Shown one piece after another: positions 10,039 to 18,268 of a stretch of 40,137 nucleotides of DNA. The DNA is from an uncultured Prevotellaceae bacterium (GTDB lineage Bacteria; Bacteroidota; Bacteroidia; Bacteroidales; Bacteroidaceae), in NCBI GenBank assembly GCA_946184125.1, contig CAMHEL010000017.1, positions 1-40,137 on the forward strand, written 5' to 3'. The notes under the pieces are model-generated. The model was not told the DNA's origin. It did not search any database and worked only from the letters and a program-made list of their open reading frames with translations. Numbering within the stretch: the first letter of the stretch is position 1; each line of letters opens with the position of its first letter. The position numbers and the translations under genes are program-made.

Positions 10039-11020
10039 GGTCTTTTTGCTGATGATAGCAGCCGTGGCAGCACTAGCAGGCTGCTACCCACGTCCCACGT
10101 CCACCATACCAGCGGCGAGGGTTGCCCTTACCGACGACCAAATCGACTCCATCAGATTTGCCCGCACCCACCACTATTCCATCAACTACAATTTCGTGGT
10201 GAGCGCCGATTCGCTTGTTCTCACGCAGCAGATGCCCGAGGAGGCCGTGAGCAACCTCCCCACCGACTCATTCACGGTGAAGCACGACGAGCGCCTTGTC
10301 GTGGCCGACATCCGTTTCCTGCCACAGGACTCCATCGATTCGGTCTGGGTGCAGTTGGCCCATGAGCAGGGCAGTTTCGGATGGCTTCATGAGAGTGACA
10401 TGCTCAAGGCCGTGGAACCCGACGACCCCGTGTCGCAGTTCATCTCCTTTTTCTCCGACGAGCATCTTCTCATCTTCCTCCTTGTCTTCGTTCTTGTCGC
10501 TGTGGGCTATGGCATGCCACGCCTCAACCGCAAGAACGCCTATATCGTTCACTTCCGCGACATCGCCACGTTCTATCCCACCTTGCTCACCGTCACTGTC
10601 GCTGCCTCCGCCACCCTGTACTCCAGCATCCAGCGCTTCGCGCCCGACCAGTGGCGTGAGTTCTATTTCCATCCCTCGCTCAACCCCTTCTCCCAGCATG
10701 GCCTTCTGTGCCTCTTCCTCGCATCGGTATGGGCGATACTCATCGTAGGCATCGCCGCCGTCGACGATGTGCTACGTCATCTCGCCGTGCGCGATGCCGC
10801 CCGCTACCTCCTTGGTCTGGCTGGCGTCTGCGCCGTCAACTATATCATCTTCACCATCACAACGTTACACAATGTGGGCTATCTGTTGTTGTTGGCCTAC
10901 ATCGTCTTCGCCGTGTGGCGCTATCTCACCCATACTCGCAGCAATTACCTATGCGGCAACTGCGGCAAGCAGATGAAGAGAAAAGGGCGCTGCCCACATT
11001 GTGGGGCCATGAATGTGTGA
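10019..11020 (+). CDS. Membrane lipoprotein with C-terminal zinc ribbon
   Basis: The 333-aa product starts with a lipoprotein-type signal ending LAALAGC. Residues about 30-135 form a soluble part with a possible SH3-like segment (VWVQLAHEQGSFGWLHESDM). Five hydrophobic helices follow: HLLIFLLVFVLVAVGYGM, YPTLLTVTVAASATLYS, GLLCLFLASVWAILIVGIAA, YLLGLAGVCAVNYIIFTI and VGYLLLLAYIVFAVW. The tail is a zinc ribbon with Cys312, Cys315, Cys325 and Cys328 (CGNCGK...CPHCG). If the lipidated end is periplasmic, five helices put the zinc ribbon in the cytoplasm. The ATG at 10019 overlaps the U32 gene by 20 nt; a second ATG at 10025 is equally possible. Function unknown. Confidence 0.8.
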   Translation: MSMQQIKVFLLMIAAVAALAGCYPRPTSTIPAARVALTDDQIDSIRFARTHHYSINYNFVVSADSLVLTQQMPEEAVSNLPTDSFTVKHDERLVVADIRFLPQDSIDSVWVQLAHEQGSFGWLHESDMLKAVEPDDPVSQFISFFSDEHLLIFLLVFVLVAVGYGMPRLNRKNAYIVHFRDIATFYPTLLTVTVAASATLYSSIQRFAPDQWREFYFHPSLNPFSQHGLLCLFLASVWAILIVGIAAVDDVLRHLAVRDAARYLLGLAGVCAVNYIIFTITTLHNVGYLLLLAYIVFAVWRYLTHTRSNYLCGNCGKQMKRKGRCPHCGAMNV

Positions 11021-11030
11021 TTCTTTTCTT

Positions 11031-11380
11031 GGGAGTTTGGGAGTTTGGGAGTTTGGGAGTTTAGACGTATGCTTTGTGGGGACACGGATTTTTTTTTGGG
11101 GGAGTTTAGGAGTTTAGGAGTTTGGGAGTTTAGACGTATGCTTTGTGGGGAAACGGTATTTTTGGGGGGAGTTTGGGAGTTTAGGAGTTTGGGAGTTTAG
11201 ACATTAGTTCGCTGGCACAAAACAATTGCTCTCGAAAGAAAAGATCTAATCTTTTTTGGGGGGAGTTTGGGAGTTTAGGAGTTTGGGAGTTTAGACAATA
11301 GTACGCTGGCACAAAACAATTGCTCTCGACAGCCAAAATCGAAACTTTTTTGGGGAGTTTGGGAGATTTTTTGGGGGAGT
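11031..11380 (+). repeat. GGGAGTTT octamer arrays with composite repeats
   Basis: Runs of the 8-mer GGGAGTTT (with variant AGGAGTTT) occur in five blocks, most ending in TTTAGAC. Blocks 1 and 2 are followed by GTATGCTTTGTGGGGA-ACGG. Blocks 3 and 4 are followed by CGCTGGCACAAAACAATTGC and TCTCGA. The first block has four GGG runs spaced by AGTTT (11031-11057), a canonical G-quadruplex motif. No credible gene lies between 11021 and 11607. Confidence 0.85.
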
Positions 11381-11384
11381 ATAA

Positions 11385-11458
11385 GCATTTCTAATGCGAT
11401 TTTCGGATTGCAAATCCTGATATTCAATGCGTCGGGATTGCAAATCCCGACGAACATT
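11385..11458. repeat. Hairpin cluster with TCGGGATT / AATCCCGA palindrome
   Basis: Two clear stem-loops are visible: GCATT-TCT-AATGC (11385-11397) and TCGGGATT-GCA-AATCCCGA (11432-11450). Between them lies CGGATTGCAAATCC, a half-copy of the second. The GGGATTGCAAATCCC core resembles a dispersed Bacteroidales intergenic repeat. The strand to which it belongs is unclear. Confidence 0.6.
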
Positions 11459-11547
11459 ACTTTATTAGTAGATTCGCTGAATGGTTACACCATCGGCGGT
11501 CAATATAAAAAAAAGTGAAAAGATAATGTCTTTTGGCGAATAATTCG

Positions 11548-11556
11548 TAACTTTGC
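11548..11556 (+). promoter_or_regulatory. Probable -7 box of the vWA/tubulin/actin-like operon
   Basis: TAACTTTGC matches the -7 consensus and lies 51 nt before the ATG at 11608. No TTTG is found at the ideal distance; the nearest is 12 nt upstream (11532-11535), so the promoter may be weak or need an activator or an alternative sigma factor. Confidence 0.55.
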
Positions 11557-11607
11557 ACCGATGTAGGCCTTTGCCGCATCATTTTTTCGAAAAAAGACTA
11601 CTGTGAT

Positions 11608-12909
11608 ATGACAAGAAAGCTGTTGGCGCTACTGCTCGTGGCCCTGCTCGTGGCAATTGTTTTGTTCGTGGGAAAAGGAAGGCAACATGAAGGCGAGAGT
11701 ACTGAGCACTTCCTGCCCGCCGACACGGTGACGGTGAAGACCGCTAAGCCCGTGGTGAAGATATACATGGAGAACTCAGGTAGCATGAACGGCTATGTCA
11801 CCACCAACTCTCAGTTCAAGAATGCCCTTGGTCACCTCATCACGAAGGCCGACGGTTTCTACAGCGGCACGTCTCTCGACTTCATCAACCAGGGCATCTA
11901 CCACACCCCGTTATGCGATGACCTCGACAATTTCGTGCTGAACCTCAATCCAGCCTCGATGCAGGTTGGCAACACCAGTTCCACCGACATCAACAAAATC
12001 TTCAAGATGATACTCGACCATACTCAGCGCGACACGGTATCTGTGCTTGTTAGCGACTGCATGTATGATGTCGACAACGTTGGCAACCTTCTTTCCGCTG
12101 CCGCCTCGAGCACCACCGGCACCTTCATGAAGGCCATCCGTAGGGCACGTGAAAGCAAGAAAGAGTTCGCCACCATCATCATGCAGTGCATGTCGGAGTT
12201 CAGCGGCAACTACTATGAGGGCAACCAGGCCATGGCTTGCAACGGAGAGCGCCCTTACTACGTCATCGTCATGGGCAACCTTGAGCAGGTGATGGACTTC
12301 AACCGGCACATGGAGCTTGAGGACACCTCCACCGGTCTTCCAGGTCTGAAGCACAAATTCATGCTGTCGTCGGAGCCCACGTGGGAGTTGAACAGCATGA
12401 ACGCCCGGCTTTACTCCTCGAATTTCACCAATGCGCTTCGCATCCAGGCCCACCACGACGGTCTGAACGTGCGCAAGGTGACCCTCGACCACGACAAGAC
12501 CAATTTCAACTTCGCCGTTGGTCTGGGTGTGTCGCAGCTTTTCTCCGACGAGTCGTATCTCCTCGACATCAACAACTACGAGGTGGAGCCCGAGCAATAC
12601 AAGATTACCGACGTCAACGACAAGGCGAAGTTCACGGAGTGCGACTTTTTCCGCCATCCCATCACCCTTCAGCTTGTCGCCCTTGGTCAGAACTACGTAC
12701 CCAAGGTGACCATTCGCCTGAAGAATCAGATACCGTCATGGGTGAGCGAGTGCAGCTACAACCAGCGCCAAGCCACGCTTCCTCCCAGTCACCAGTCCTA
12801 CGCCATCTACGAGATGGTCGAGGGCATCTACGGCGCCTTCTACAACTCCAAGGATGCAGACAGCCGTGAGCTATTCCGTCTTCCCATCCGTTTCGACGCC
12901 TACGACTGA
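11608..12909 (+). CDS. Membrane-anchored vWA-like protein with variant MIDAS
   Basis: The 433-aa product has one N-terminal hydrophobic helix (about 4-22), an uncleaved anchor or a signal peptide. Soon after comes VVKIYMENSGSMNGYV, which aligns with the DxSxS metal site of von Willebrand A domains but with Glu55 in the Asp position (E55-N-S57-G-S59). Candidate remaining ligands are the Thr/Ser cluster NTSSTD (122-127) and Asp150 in VSVLVSDCMYD. This order (DxSxS, Thr, Asp) is that of vWA folds. Residues 250-433 are probably a beta-rich domain I do not recognise. vWA domains usually mediate metal-dependent protein contacts. It is the first gene of the operon; the next gene starts 44 nt downstream. 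The vWA call is by motif only. Confidence 0.7.
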   Translation: MTRKLLALLLVALLVAIVLFVGKGRQHEGESTEHFLPADTVTVKTAKPVVKIYMENSGSMNGYVTTNSQFKNALGHLITKADGFYSGTSLDFINQGIYHTPLCDDLDNFVLNLNPASMQVGNTSSTDINKIFKMILDHTQRDTVSVLVSDCMYDVDNVGNLLSAAASSTTGTFMKAIRRARESKKEFATIIMQCMSEFSGNYYEGNQAMACNGERPYYVIVMGNLEQVMDFNRHMELEDTSTGLPGLKHKFMLSSEPTWELNSMNARLYSSNFTNALRIQAHHDGLNVRKVTLDHDKTNFNFAVGLGVSQLFSDESYLLDINNYEVEPEQYKITDVNDKAKFTECDFFRHPITLQLVALGQNYVPKVTIRLKNQIPSWVSECSYNQRQATLPPSHQSYAIYEMVEGIYGAFYNSKDADSRELFRLPIRFDAYD

Positions 12910-12953
12910 CCCTTCAAGAACATCACTAAAGACTTCATAACCACATCACAAAT

Positions 12954-13370
12954 ATGGATATCATCTCAAACATTCTGGAACTGTTCGGTGCCGCCTATCT
13001 TGGCGACTTCTCCAAATATATGTTCCAGTCAGGAGCCTACAGCCCCGTCTTCTACACCCTTTTGTTGCTGCCGCTCATTGTGGCGTTCGTCTATTACATC
13101 GTGCTCGACCACATCCTTCTGGCCCAGCTCAGGAAATGGATGCTTATCGGCGCCGGGACCTCAGCGGTGACCACCATCATCACCCTCATCATCGCCCATC
13201 AGAAGATTTCCGGTTTCACCTTCTCACAGAACATCCTTGAGACCGGCGTCTCCACGGCCGATTTCCTTTCCTTCGGCTTCATCGTCTTCGCTTACAGCGC
13301 CTTGCTATTCTTTCTCTTCTCGCTGCTTTTCAAGACGTTCAGCAGCCGCACCCGCAACATTCCCTTCTGA
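12954..13370 (+). CDS. Small three-helix membrane protein of the vWA/tubulin-like operon
   Basis: The 138-aa protein has three clear hydrophobic helices at about 31-52 (SPVFYTLLLLPLIVAFVYYI), 62-81 (WMLIGAGTSAVTTIITLIIA) and 104-127 (FLSFGFIVFAYSALLFFLF). The N-terminal 25 residues are amphipathic. I do not recognise the family. Its stop is 3 nt before the ATG of the tubulin-like gene, so tight coupling is expected. It may be a membrane receptor or anchor for the cytoplasmic NTPases. Confidence 0.8.
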   Translation: MDIISNILELFGAAYLGDFSKYMFQSGAYSPVFYTLLLLPLIVAFVYYIVLDHILLAQLRKWMLIGAGTSAVTTIITLIIAHQKISGFTFSQNILETGVSTADFLSFGFIVFAYSALLFFLFSLLFKTFSSRTRNIPF

Positions 13371-13373
13371 GCC

Positions 13374-14834
13374 ATGAGCAAACTCTATATCTTCGGTATC
13401 GGCGGCACTGGAGCCCGTGTGCTCCGCTCACTGACCATGCTCCTTGCCTCTGGAGTGTCGCTTGGCGACAAGACCGACACCATCGTTCCTGTCATCATCG
13501 ACCCCGACACCAGCAATGGCGACCTCACACGCACCGTCTCGCTGATGCACCTCTACCAGAAAATCCGTCAGCACCTCAATTTCGACACCCGTCCCGAGAA
13601 AGAGGGCTACTTCAAGGTATGCATCGACGACATGGGCACCAACTTCAGGTTGCATCTGAACAATGTGGCCAACATGAAGTTTTCCGACTACATTGCCTAC
13701 AACCGTTTCACGTCGCAGGGTCAGGCCGACCCCAACCAAGCCCTTCTCAGCCTTCTATTCTCAGACAAGAACCTTGCCTGCCCACTCGATGTCGGTTTCA
13801 AGGGCAATCCCAATATGGGGAGCATCGTGCTCAACGACCCTAAGAACACCGAGGCGATGACCGCCCTTCTGCAGCATTTCCAGTCAGACGACCAGATTTT
13901 CATTGTCAGCAGTATTTTCGGTGGCACCGGCGCCGCCGGTTTCCCCCTTCTTCAGAAGACCTTCCGCGAGGCAGAGCGACTGAACATGCCCAACTCGTCG
14001 GCCATTGCCAACGCCGCCATCGGTGCCGTCACCGTGATGCCCTATTTCGGTCTGAAGGAGAACAAGGAGAGCGAAATCAACATGGAGACCTTCATCTCGA
14101 AGACGAAGGCCGCGTTGAAATACTATATCGGCAACCTCGACGTAGACAATCTCTACTACATCTGCGACTCCATCAAGAACCGCTACGAGAACGTCGAGGG
14201 TGCCACCGACCAGCGCAACAAGGCCCATTTCGTGGAGTTGGCCTCAGCCCTTGCCATCGTCGATTTTGCCCGTTCCAATGTGGAGCACAACCGTATCCAC
14301 ACCTCCACATCATTCCGTGAGTTCGCCATCAAGGGCGATGCCAACCCTCTGTCGCTGGGCGACCTCTGCACCTCGACCTTCGGCATGGTGGGCAAGGAGA
14401 TGATGAGTTTCTACCTGTTCTCTCGCTTCATGATGGAGCATTTCGACCAGACCCGCGACTACGCTTGGGCCAAGACGCCCCAGATGAAGAATGCCAGTTT
14501 CAGCGACGCCTTCTTCGCCGACCTCAGGCAGTTTGCCGATGCCTACAAGAATCAATGGCTCAAGGAGCTCTCCGACAACCAGCGGAGTTTCCAGCCCTTC
14601 GACCTTTTCGCCAACACGGACGACGTCTTCGACACCATCATGCACATCGAGCCTCGTAAGACCTCCATGCTCGGCCGTCTGCTTGGCAAGAATCTGAAGG
14701 GTTACCCCGCCATCGACACCGAGATTTCCGATGTCTCGATGAAGAAGCTTCGTGGTCTCGACACCTACAACTTCTTCATCACCGTTCACGAGACCGCCAT
14801 CAACAACGTCATCAAGAAGAAATACAACATCTGA
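13374..14834 (+). CDS. Tubulin/FtsZ-like GTPase (Tubulin_2-type)
   Basis: The 486-aa protein has no membrane helix. Two glycine motifs match the tubulin/FtsZ nucleotide site. The N-terminal KLYIFGIGGTGARVLRSL (3-20) corresponds to FtsZ's GVGGAGGN segment. FIVSSIFGGTGAAGFPLL (176-193), just after a beta strand, corresponds to the tubulin signature GGTGSG. VIIDPDTSNGD (about 40-50) fits the second strand with an acidic tip. The region after 200 (AIGAVTVMPYFGL) also fits the order in FtsZ. This resembles the Tubulin_2 family, distinct from cell-division FtsZ, which is larger in motif conservation and lies in the dcw cluster. A plain Rossmann dehydrogenase is unlikely because of the second G-box. 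It is followed by the actin-like gene one base after the stop. Confidence 0.75.
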   Translation: MSKLYIFGIGGTGARVLRSLTMLLASGVSLGDKTDTIVPVIIDPDTSNGDLTRTVSLMHLYQKIRQHLNFDTRPEKEGYFKVCIDDMGTNFRLHLNNVANMKFSDYIAYNRFTSQGQADPNQALLSLLFSDKNLACPLDVGFKGNPNMGSIVLNDPKNTEAMTALLQHFQSDDQIFIVSSIFGGTGAAGFPLLQKTFREAERLNMPNSSAIANAAIGAVTVMPYFGLKENKESEINMETFISKTKAALKYYIGNLDVDNLYYICDSIKNRYENVEGATDQRNKAHFVELASALAIVDFARSNVEHNRIHTSTSFREFAIKGDANPLSLGDLCTSTFGMVGKEMMSFYLFSRFMMEHFDQTRDYAWAKTPQMKNASFSDAFFADLRQFADAYKNQWLKELSDNQRSFQPFDLFANTDDVFDTIMHIEPRKTSMLGRLLGKNLKGYPAIDTEISDVSMKKLRGLDTYNFFITVHETAINNVIKKKYNI

Positions 14835-14835
14835 C

Positions 14836-17800
14836 ATGTCACACGTTTTCAGATACCACAAGGGCAGCGAGACCATCGAGGGATGGCAGGAGACCGCTCA
14901 GCTCGGCACCAAGGACATCGAGACCATCGACGACCCCAACGGTGCGAAAGCCTCTTTGCCCATCACCTCCATCCCCACCCCCTTCGCCGGTTTCGAGTTG
15001 GCTAAGACGGCTTTCGGCTACTGCGCCGAGATGGGGGTCAAAGGTTCGTCCATCTACCACAAGATGGCCTCCAATGCCCTCGACATCCTCGAGATATTCT
15101 TCGGTTTCCGCACGAAATACGGCAAGCTGTTCCAGCTCGTCGTTTGGGACAAGACCAACGACCTTCAGCGTCTGGCCTCCGACGGCGTGCCCGAGCATGC
15201 CGCCATGGCCGCCACCCTTGCCCTCTTCCTGTCGCAGGATGCGCGAAGCTTCAACTTCGGCCGGATGCAGTATATCTACATGCTCAACTACATCGGCGCC
15301 GGTGCCGTGGGCCAGATTAACATTGTTGGCGGCACCTCGCCCACCTCAGTCTGTCTGGCCTCCGCCAATGACCTCACCTACGTCAACGACGTCTATCTGA
15401 GCAACTACCACCTGGCCTTCCACCCCGACGACGACGGCACGTTCCGTTCACTTGCCGGCAGGGACAAGGAGTTCCGTCAGTTTGTCTACCTGCTTGCGAA
15501 GCAGCCCGAGTTCAACGCCCTTTTCTCCGAGTTCCACGCCTATGTCGACGCCTGCTTCAGGGCCGACACCGACACCGAGTTCAAGAACCGCATCAACACC
15601 ATGCAGCCTGGTATGTACACCAGCTTGTACCAGCCGCTCATCGCCGGCAGTTCACAGCTCATGCTGACGGGCGACATCCCCCTGATGTGCCTTGGCGGCG
15701 ACCGCATCGCCACTGAGAGCGACTTCCGCATACTCTCCGAGAACGGCGGCAGCCGGCTGCCCCTCGTGCTTCCCTCAGAGCCCTATTTCGAGCCCGAGAT
15801 GCTCTACACCACGTCGGTGTGGAACTCCCACCTCATGTCTCCCCTCTCCGACCCGAAGCCGATGGAAGAGCGCACGCTGCCCTTCGACACCACGCAGTAT
15901 CCCTATCTGACCACCGACGACATCTTCGAGCCCTACCTGCTCAAGCTCCCCTTCCCACTTAACGAGGGAGCATTCTTCACCAACCTCTTCAGAGGCAACA
16001 ACCGCACAGCCGACGAGTGCCAGTACCTGTTGCCCCTCAAGCCCGAGTTGATGAAATATCTCTCGGTGAAGACCCTGACGGGCTATGCCGGCAACACCTC
16101 GAAGCCCGTCTTCCAGCTCAACGAGATGCCCGACGGACGCATCCAGGCCGTTGTCAACATCCCCATCCAGAAAGGCCGTTTCGTGACCCTCCACCGAGAG
16201 TACACATCGGCGCAAGTCGACCCCGACCCCGACCGCCTCATCTGGCCCATCATGGAATGCCGTTTCGACCTCTTCCTGTTCCCGAGCTATCACATCGACG
16301 ACCCCACCCTTGAGCGCCCACAGCGCATTTACCTCGTCGATGAGGACACCGCCGGCTACAAGAAGGAGCAGTTCCAATACACCGCGTACGCCTACCCCAA
16401 CTATGGTGTGGAACCACTGAGGCACACCCTCGTCGAGAGGGCCGACAAGCGCAGGCAGTTCCTCACCTCGAAATACTTCTGCCTCAACGAGGAGTTCGAC
16501 TTCCTTGTCATCACGAACACCATTGCGTCGGGCCTGCTCGTCCCACTCTACAAGGATGTGAGGCAGGGGAGCCGCATCTTCGACTTCGCCATCGACTTCG
16601 GCACCACCAACACCCATATTGAATACAAGACAGACACCGACCCCGAGCCACAACCATTTGTCATCGGGCCAGAAGAGTTTCAAGTGCTTGCCCTCAACTC
16701 CCTGTCACGCCGCTCCGTGGAGATGATAGACCAGGAGGGTCTCGAGACATTCTATGGTGGTCCGGCACAGGCCTTCATGCAGGAGTTCATGCCGGTGAGC
16801 ATCGGTCAGGGCGAAATCGCCCGTTTCCCCATGCGTACCAACCTTTGCTACAAGACAGGCCATGCCGTGGAGGGTCGCGACATCTTCCCCCTCGCCGACT
16901 ACAACATCGGCTTCCACTACGAGAAGGAGGACACCTACGACTACAATGAGACCCGTCCGGACCTGAAATGGGACAGCAGCCGTGGCAACAACCTGCTCAT
17001 CGAGGCCTATTTCGAGGAAATCCTGATGCTCATTCGCAACAAGGTTCTTCTCTCGGGAGGTTTCCTGAGCCGTACGGGCATCACCTGGTTCTACCCCGTC
17101 TGCATGCAGCCCTACCAGATATCGAATCTTGAAGGGTCGTGGAACAAGCTGTGCCGCCGGCTCATCGCGCCTCAGGGCTACAAACTGCAGAAGGTGGCCG
17201 AGTCGCTTGCACCTTATTATTATTATACGAAGAAAGAGGATGTGGATGCCGAGAGCCGTCCTGTGGTGTCGATGGACATCGGCGGCGGGACCACCGACTT
17301 CGTCGTCTATCACCGTGGCAATACCGCCGTCCTCATCTCGTCGGTTCGCTTCGCCGGCAACAACATCTACGGCGACTTCCTCGGTCGTGGCCCAGAGTAC
17401 AACGGTTTCGTCAAAGCCTTCGCTCCCGACTTCGACATGAAGTTGCGCGACATCAGCGGCGTGAGCGATGTCTATGCCAAGTCGAAACGGAGCAGCGCGG
17501 AGTTCATCTCCTTCCTCTACTCGCTCGACAGCAACCCACGCATGGCGGGCAGGGGTGTGTCGTTCTCCGAGGAGCTGCGTGCCAACCAGGAGCTCCGTGT
17601 GGTGCTGCTGCTCTTCTTTGCCGCCGAGGTGCATTATGCCGCCCGGCTGCTCGAAATGAAAGGGCTCAAGACACCTGCCTACATCACCGTCAGTGGCACG
17701 GCTTCAAAGGTCCTCACGCTCATCGGGAGCATTGAGTCGCTGCAGGCCCTCGCCACCATGGTTTTCAACGATGTGCTCGGCGATGACGGCAAGGTGGAGC

Positions 17801-18249
17801 TCAAGCTGGTGGAAAACCCCAAGGAAATCACCTGCAAGGGCGGTCTGAACATGAAGCCCCGCTATGTGGTGGACGATGTGGAGGATATCACCCGCTTCCG
17901 CACCGGTTCGCCGACTCTCGACGGTCTCAGCGTGCCCCGTTACAAGGACATCTCCGACGCCGTTCGCGACGAGGTTCTTGCCGACTACAAGCGTTTCATC
18001 GACTATTTCTTCAGTCTGAACAGCCGCTACAGTTTCACCAAGTATTTCGGTGTTTCGAACGAGCGTGAGTTCACCCGTTTCCGCACGGTGCTCACCGAGA
18101 AGGCCGAGCAGGACTTCAACAAGGCCATCGAGTCTCGCCGCGACAGCATGAGCGACGAGGAGAACCCCGAGCTCAAGGACTCCCTCTTCTTCATCCCTCT
18201 CACCGGAGGCCTCAGCCGCCTTGCGCTTCACATCGCCCAGAACAACTAA
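14836..18249 (+). CDS. Large protein with actin/Hsp70-type (ASKHA) ATPase core
   Basis: The 1137-aa protein divides into an N-terminal region (1-575) of unknown fold and a C-terminal ATPase core. Core motifs of the actin/Hsp70 superfamily are in order: phosphate-1 FAIDFGTTNTHIEY (Asp587, Gly589-Thr591), phosphate-2 VVSMDIGGGTTDFVV (Asp814, Gly816-818) and adenosine motif YITVSGTASKVL (about 948-958). The gap of about 225 residues between the phosphate loops is longer than in Hsp70, and there is no recognisable substrate-binding domain. The N-terminal part includes IPTPFAGFELAKTAF and VGGTSPTSVCLASANDL, neither of which I can assign. The ATG at 14836 follows the tubulin-like stop by one base; the longer opening from 14752 lies inside that gene. 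Cytoplasmic by sequence. Polymerisation is not shown. Confidence 0.8.
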   Translation: MSHVFRYHKGSETIEGWQETAQLGTKDIETIDDPNGAKASLPITSIPTPFAGFELAKTAFGYCAEMGVKGSSIYHKMASNALDILEIFFGFRTKYGKLFQLVVWDKTNDLQRLASDGVPEHAAMAATLALFLSQDARSFNFGRMQYIYMLNYIGAGAVGQINIVGGTSPTSVCLASANDLTYVNDVYLSNYHLAFHPDDDGTFRSLAGRDKEFRQFVYLLAKQPEFNALFSEFHAYVDACFRADTDTEFKNRINTMQPGMYTSLYQPLIAGSSQLMLTGDIPLMCLGGDRIATESDFRILSENGGSRLPLVLPSEPYFEPEMLYTTSVWNSHLMSPLSDPKPMEERTLPFDTTQYPYLTTDDIFEPYLLKLPFPLNEGAFFTNLFRGNNRTADECQYLLPLKPELMKYLSVKTLTGYAGNTSKPVFQLNEMPDGRIQAVVNIPIQKGRFVTLHREYTSAQVDPDPDRLIWPIMECRFDLFLFPSYHIDDPTLERPQRIYLVDEDTAGYKKEQFQYTAYAYPNYGVEPLRHTLVERADKRRQFLTSKYFCLNEEFDFLVITNTIASGLLVPLYKDVRQGSRIFDFAIDFGTTNTHIEYKTDTDPEPQPFVIGPEEFQVLALNSLSRRSVEMIDQEGLETFYGGPAQAFMQEFMPVSIGQGEIARFPMRTNLCYKTGHAVEGRDIFPLADYNIGFHYEKEDTYDYNETRPDLKWDSSRGNNLLIEAYFEEILMLIRNKVLLSGGFLSRTGITWFYPVCMQPYQISNLEGSWNKLCRRLIAPQGYKLQKVAESLAPYYYYTKKEDVDAESRPVVSMDIGGGTTDFVVYHRGNTAVLISSVRFAGNNIYGDFLGRGPEYNGFVKAFAPDFDMKLRDISGVSDVYAKSKRSSAEFISFLYSLDSNPRMAGRGVSFSEELRANQELRVVLLLFFAAEVHYAARLLEMKGLKTPAYITVSGTASKVLTLIGSIESLQALATMVFNDVLGDDGKVELKLVENPKEITCKGGLNMKPRYVVDDVEDITRFRTGSPTLDGLSVPRYKDISDAVRDEVLADYKRFIDYFFSLNSRYSFTKYFGVSNEREFTRFRTVLTEKAEQDFNKAIESRRDSMSDEENPELKDSLFFIPLTGGLSRLALHIAQNN

Positions 18250-18268
18250 CCCACTTCATACGACCAAT

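Noticed and set aside
13374..14834. NAD-binding oxidoreductase because of GIGGTG
   Set aside because: The second loop GGTGAAG after a strand and the operon context fit the tubulin fold better; still to be tested by structure.
14836..18249. DnaK-type chaperone
   Set aside because: Only the ATPase core is shared; no substrate-binding domain, and a very long unrelated N-terminus.
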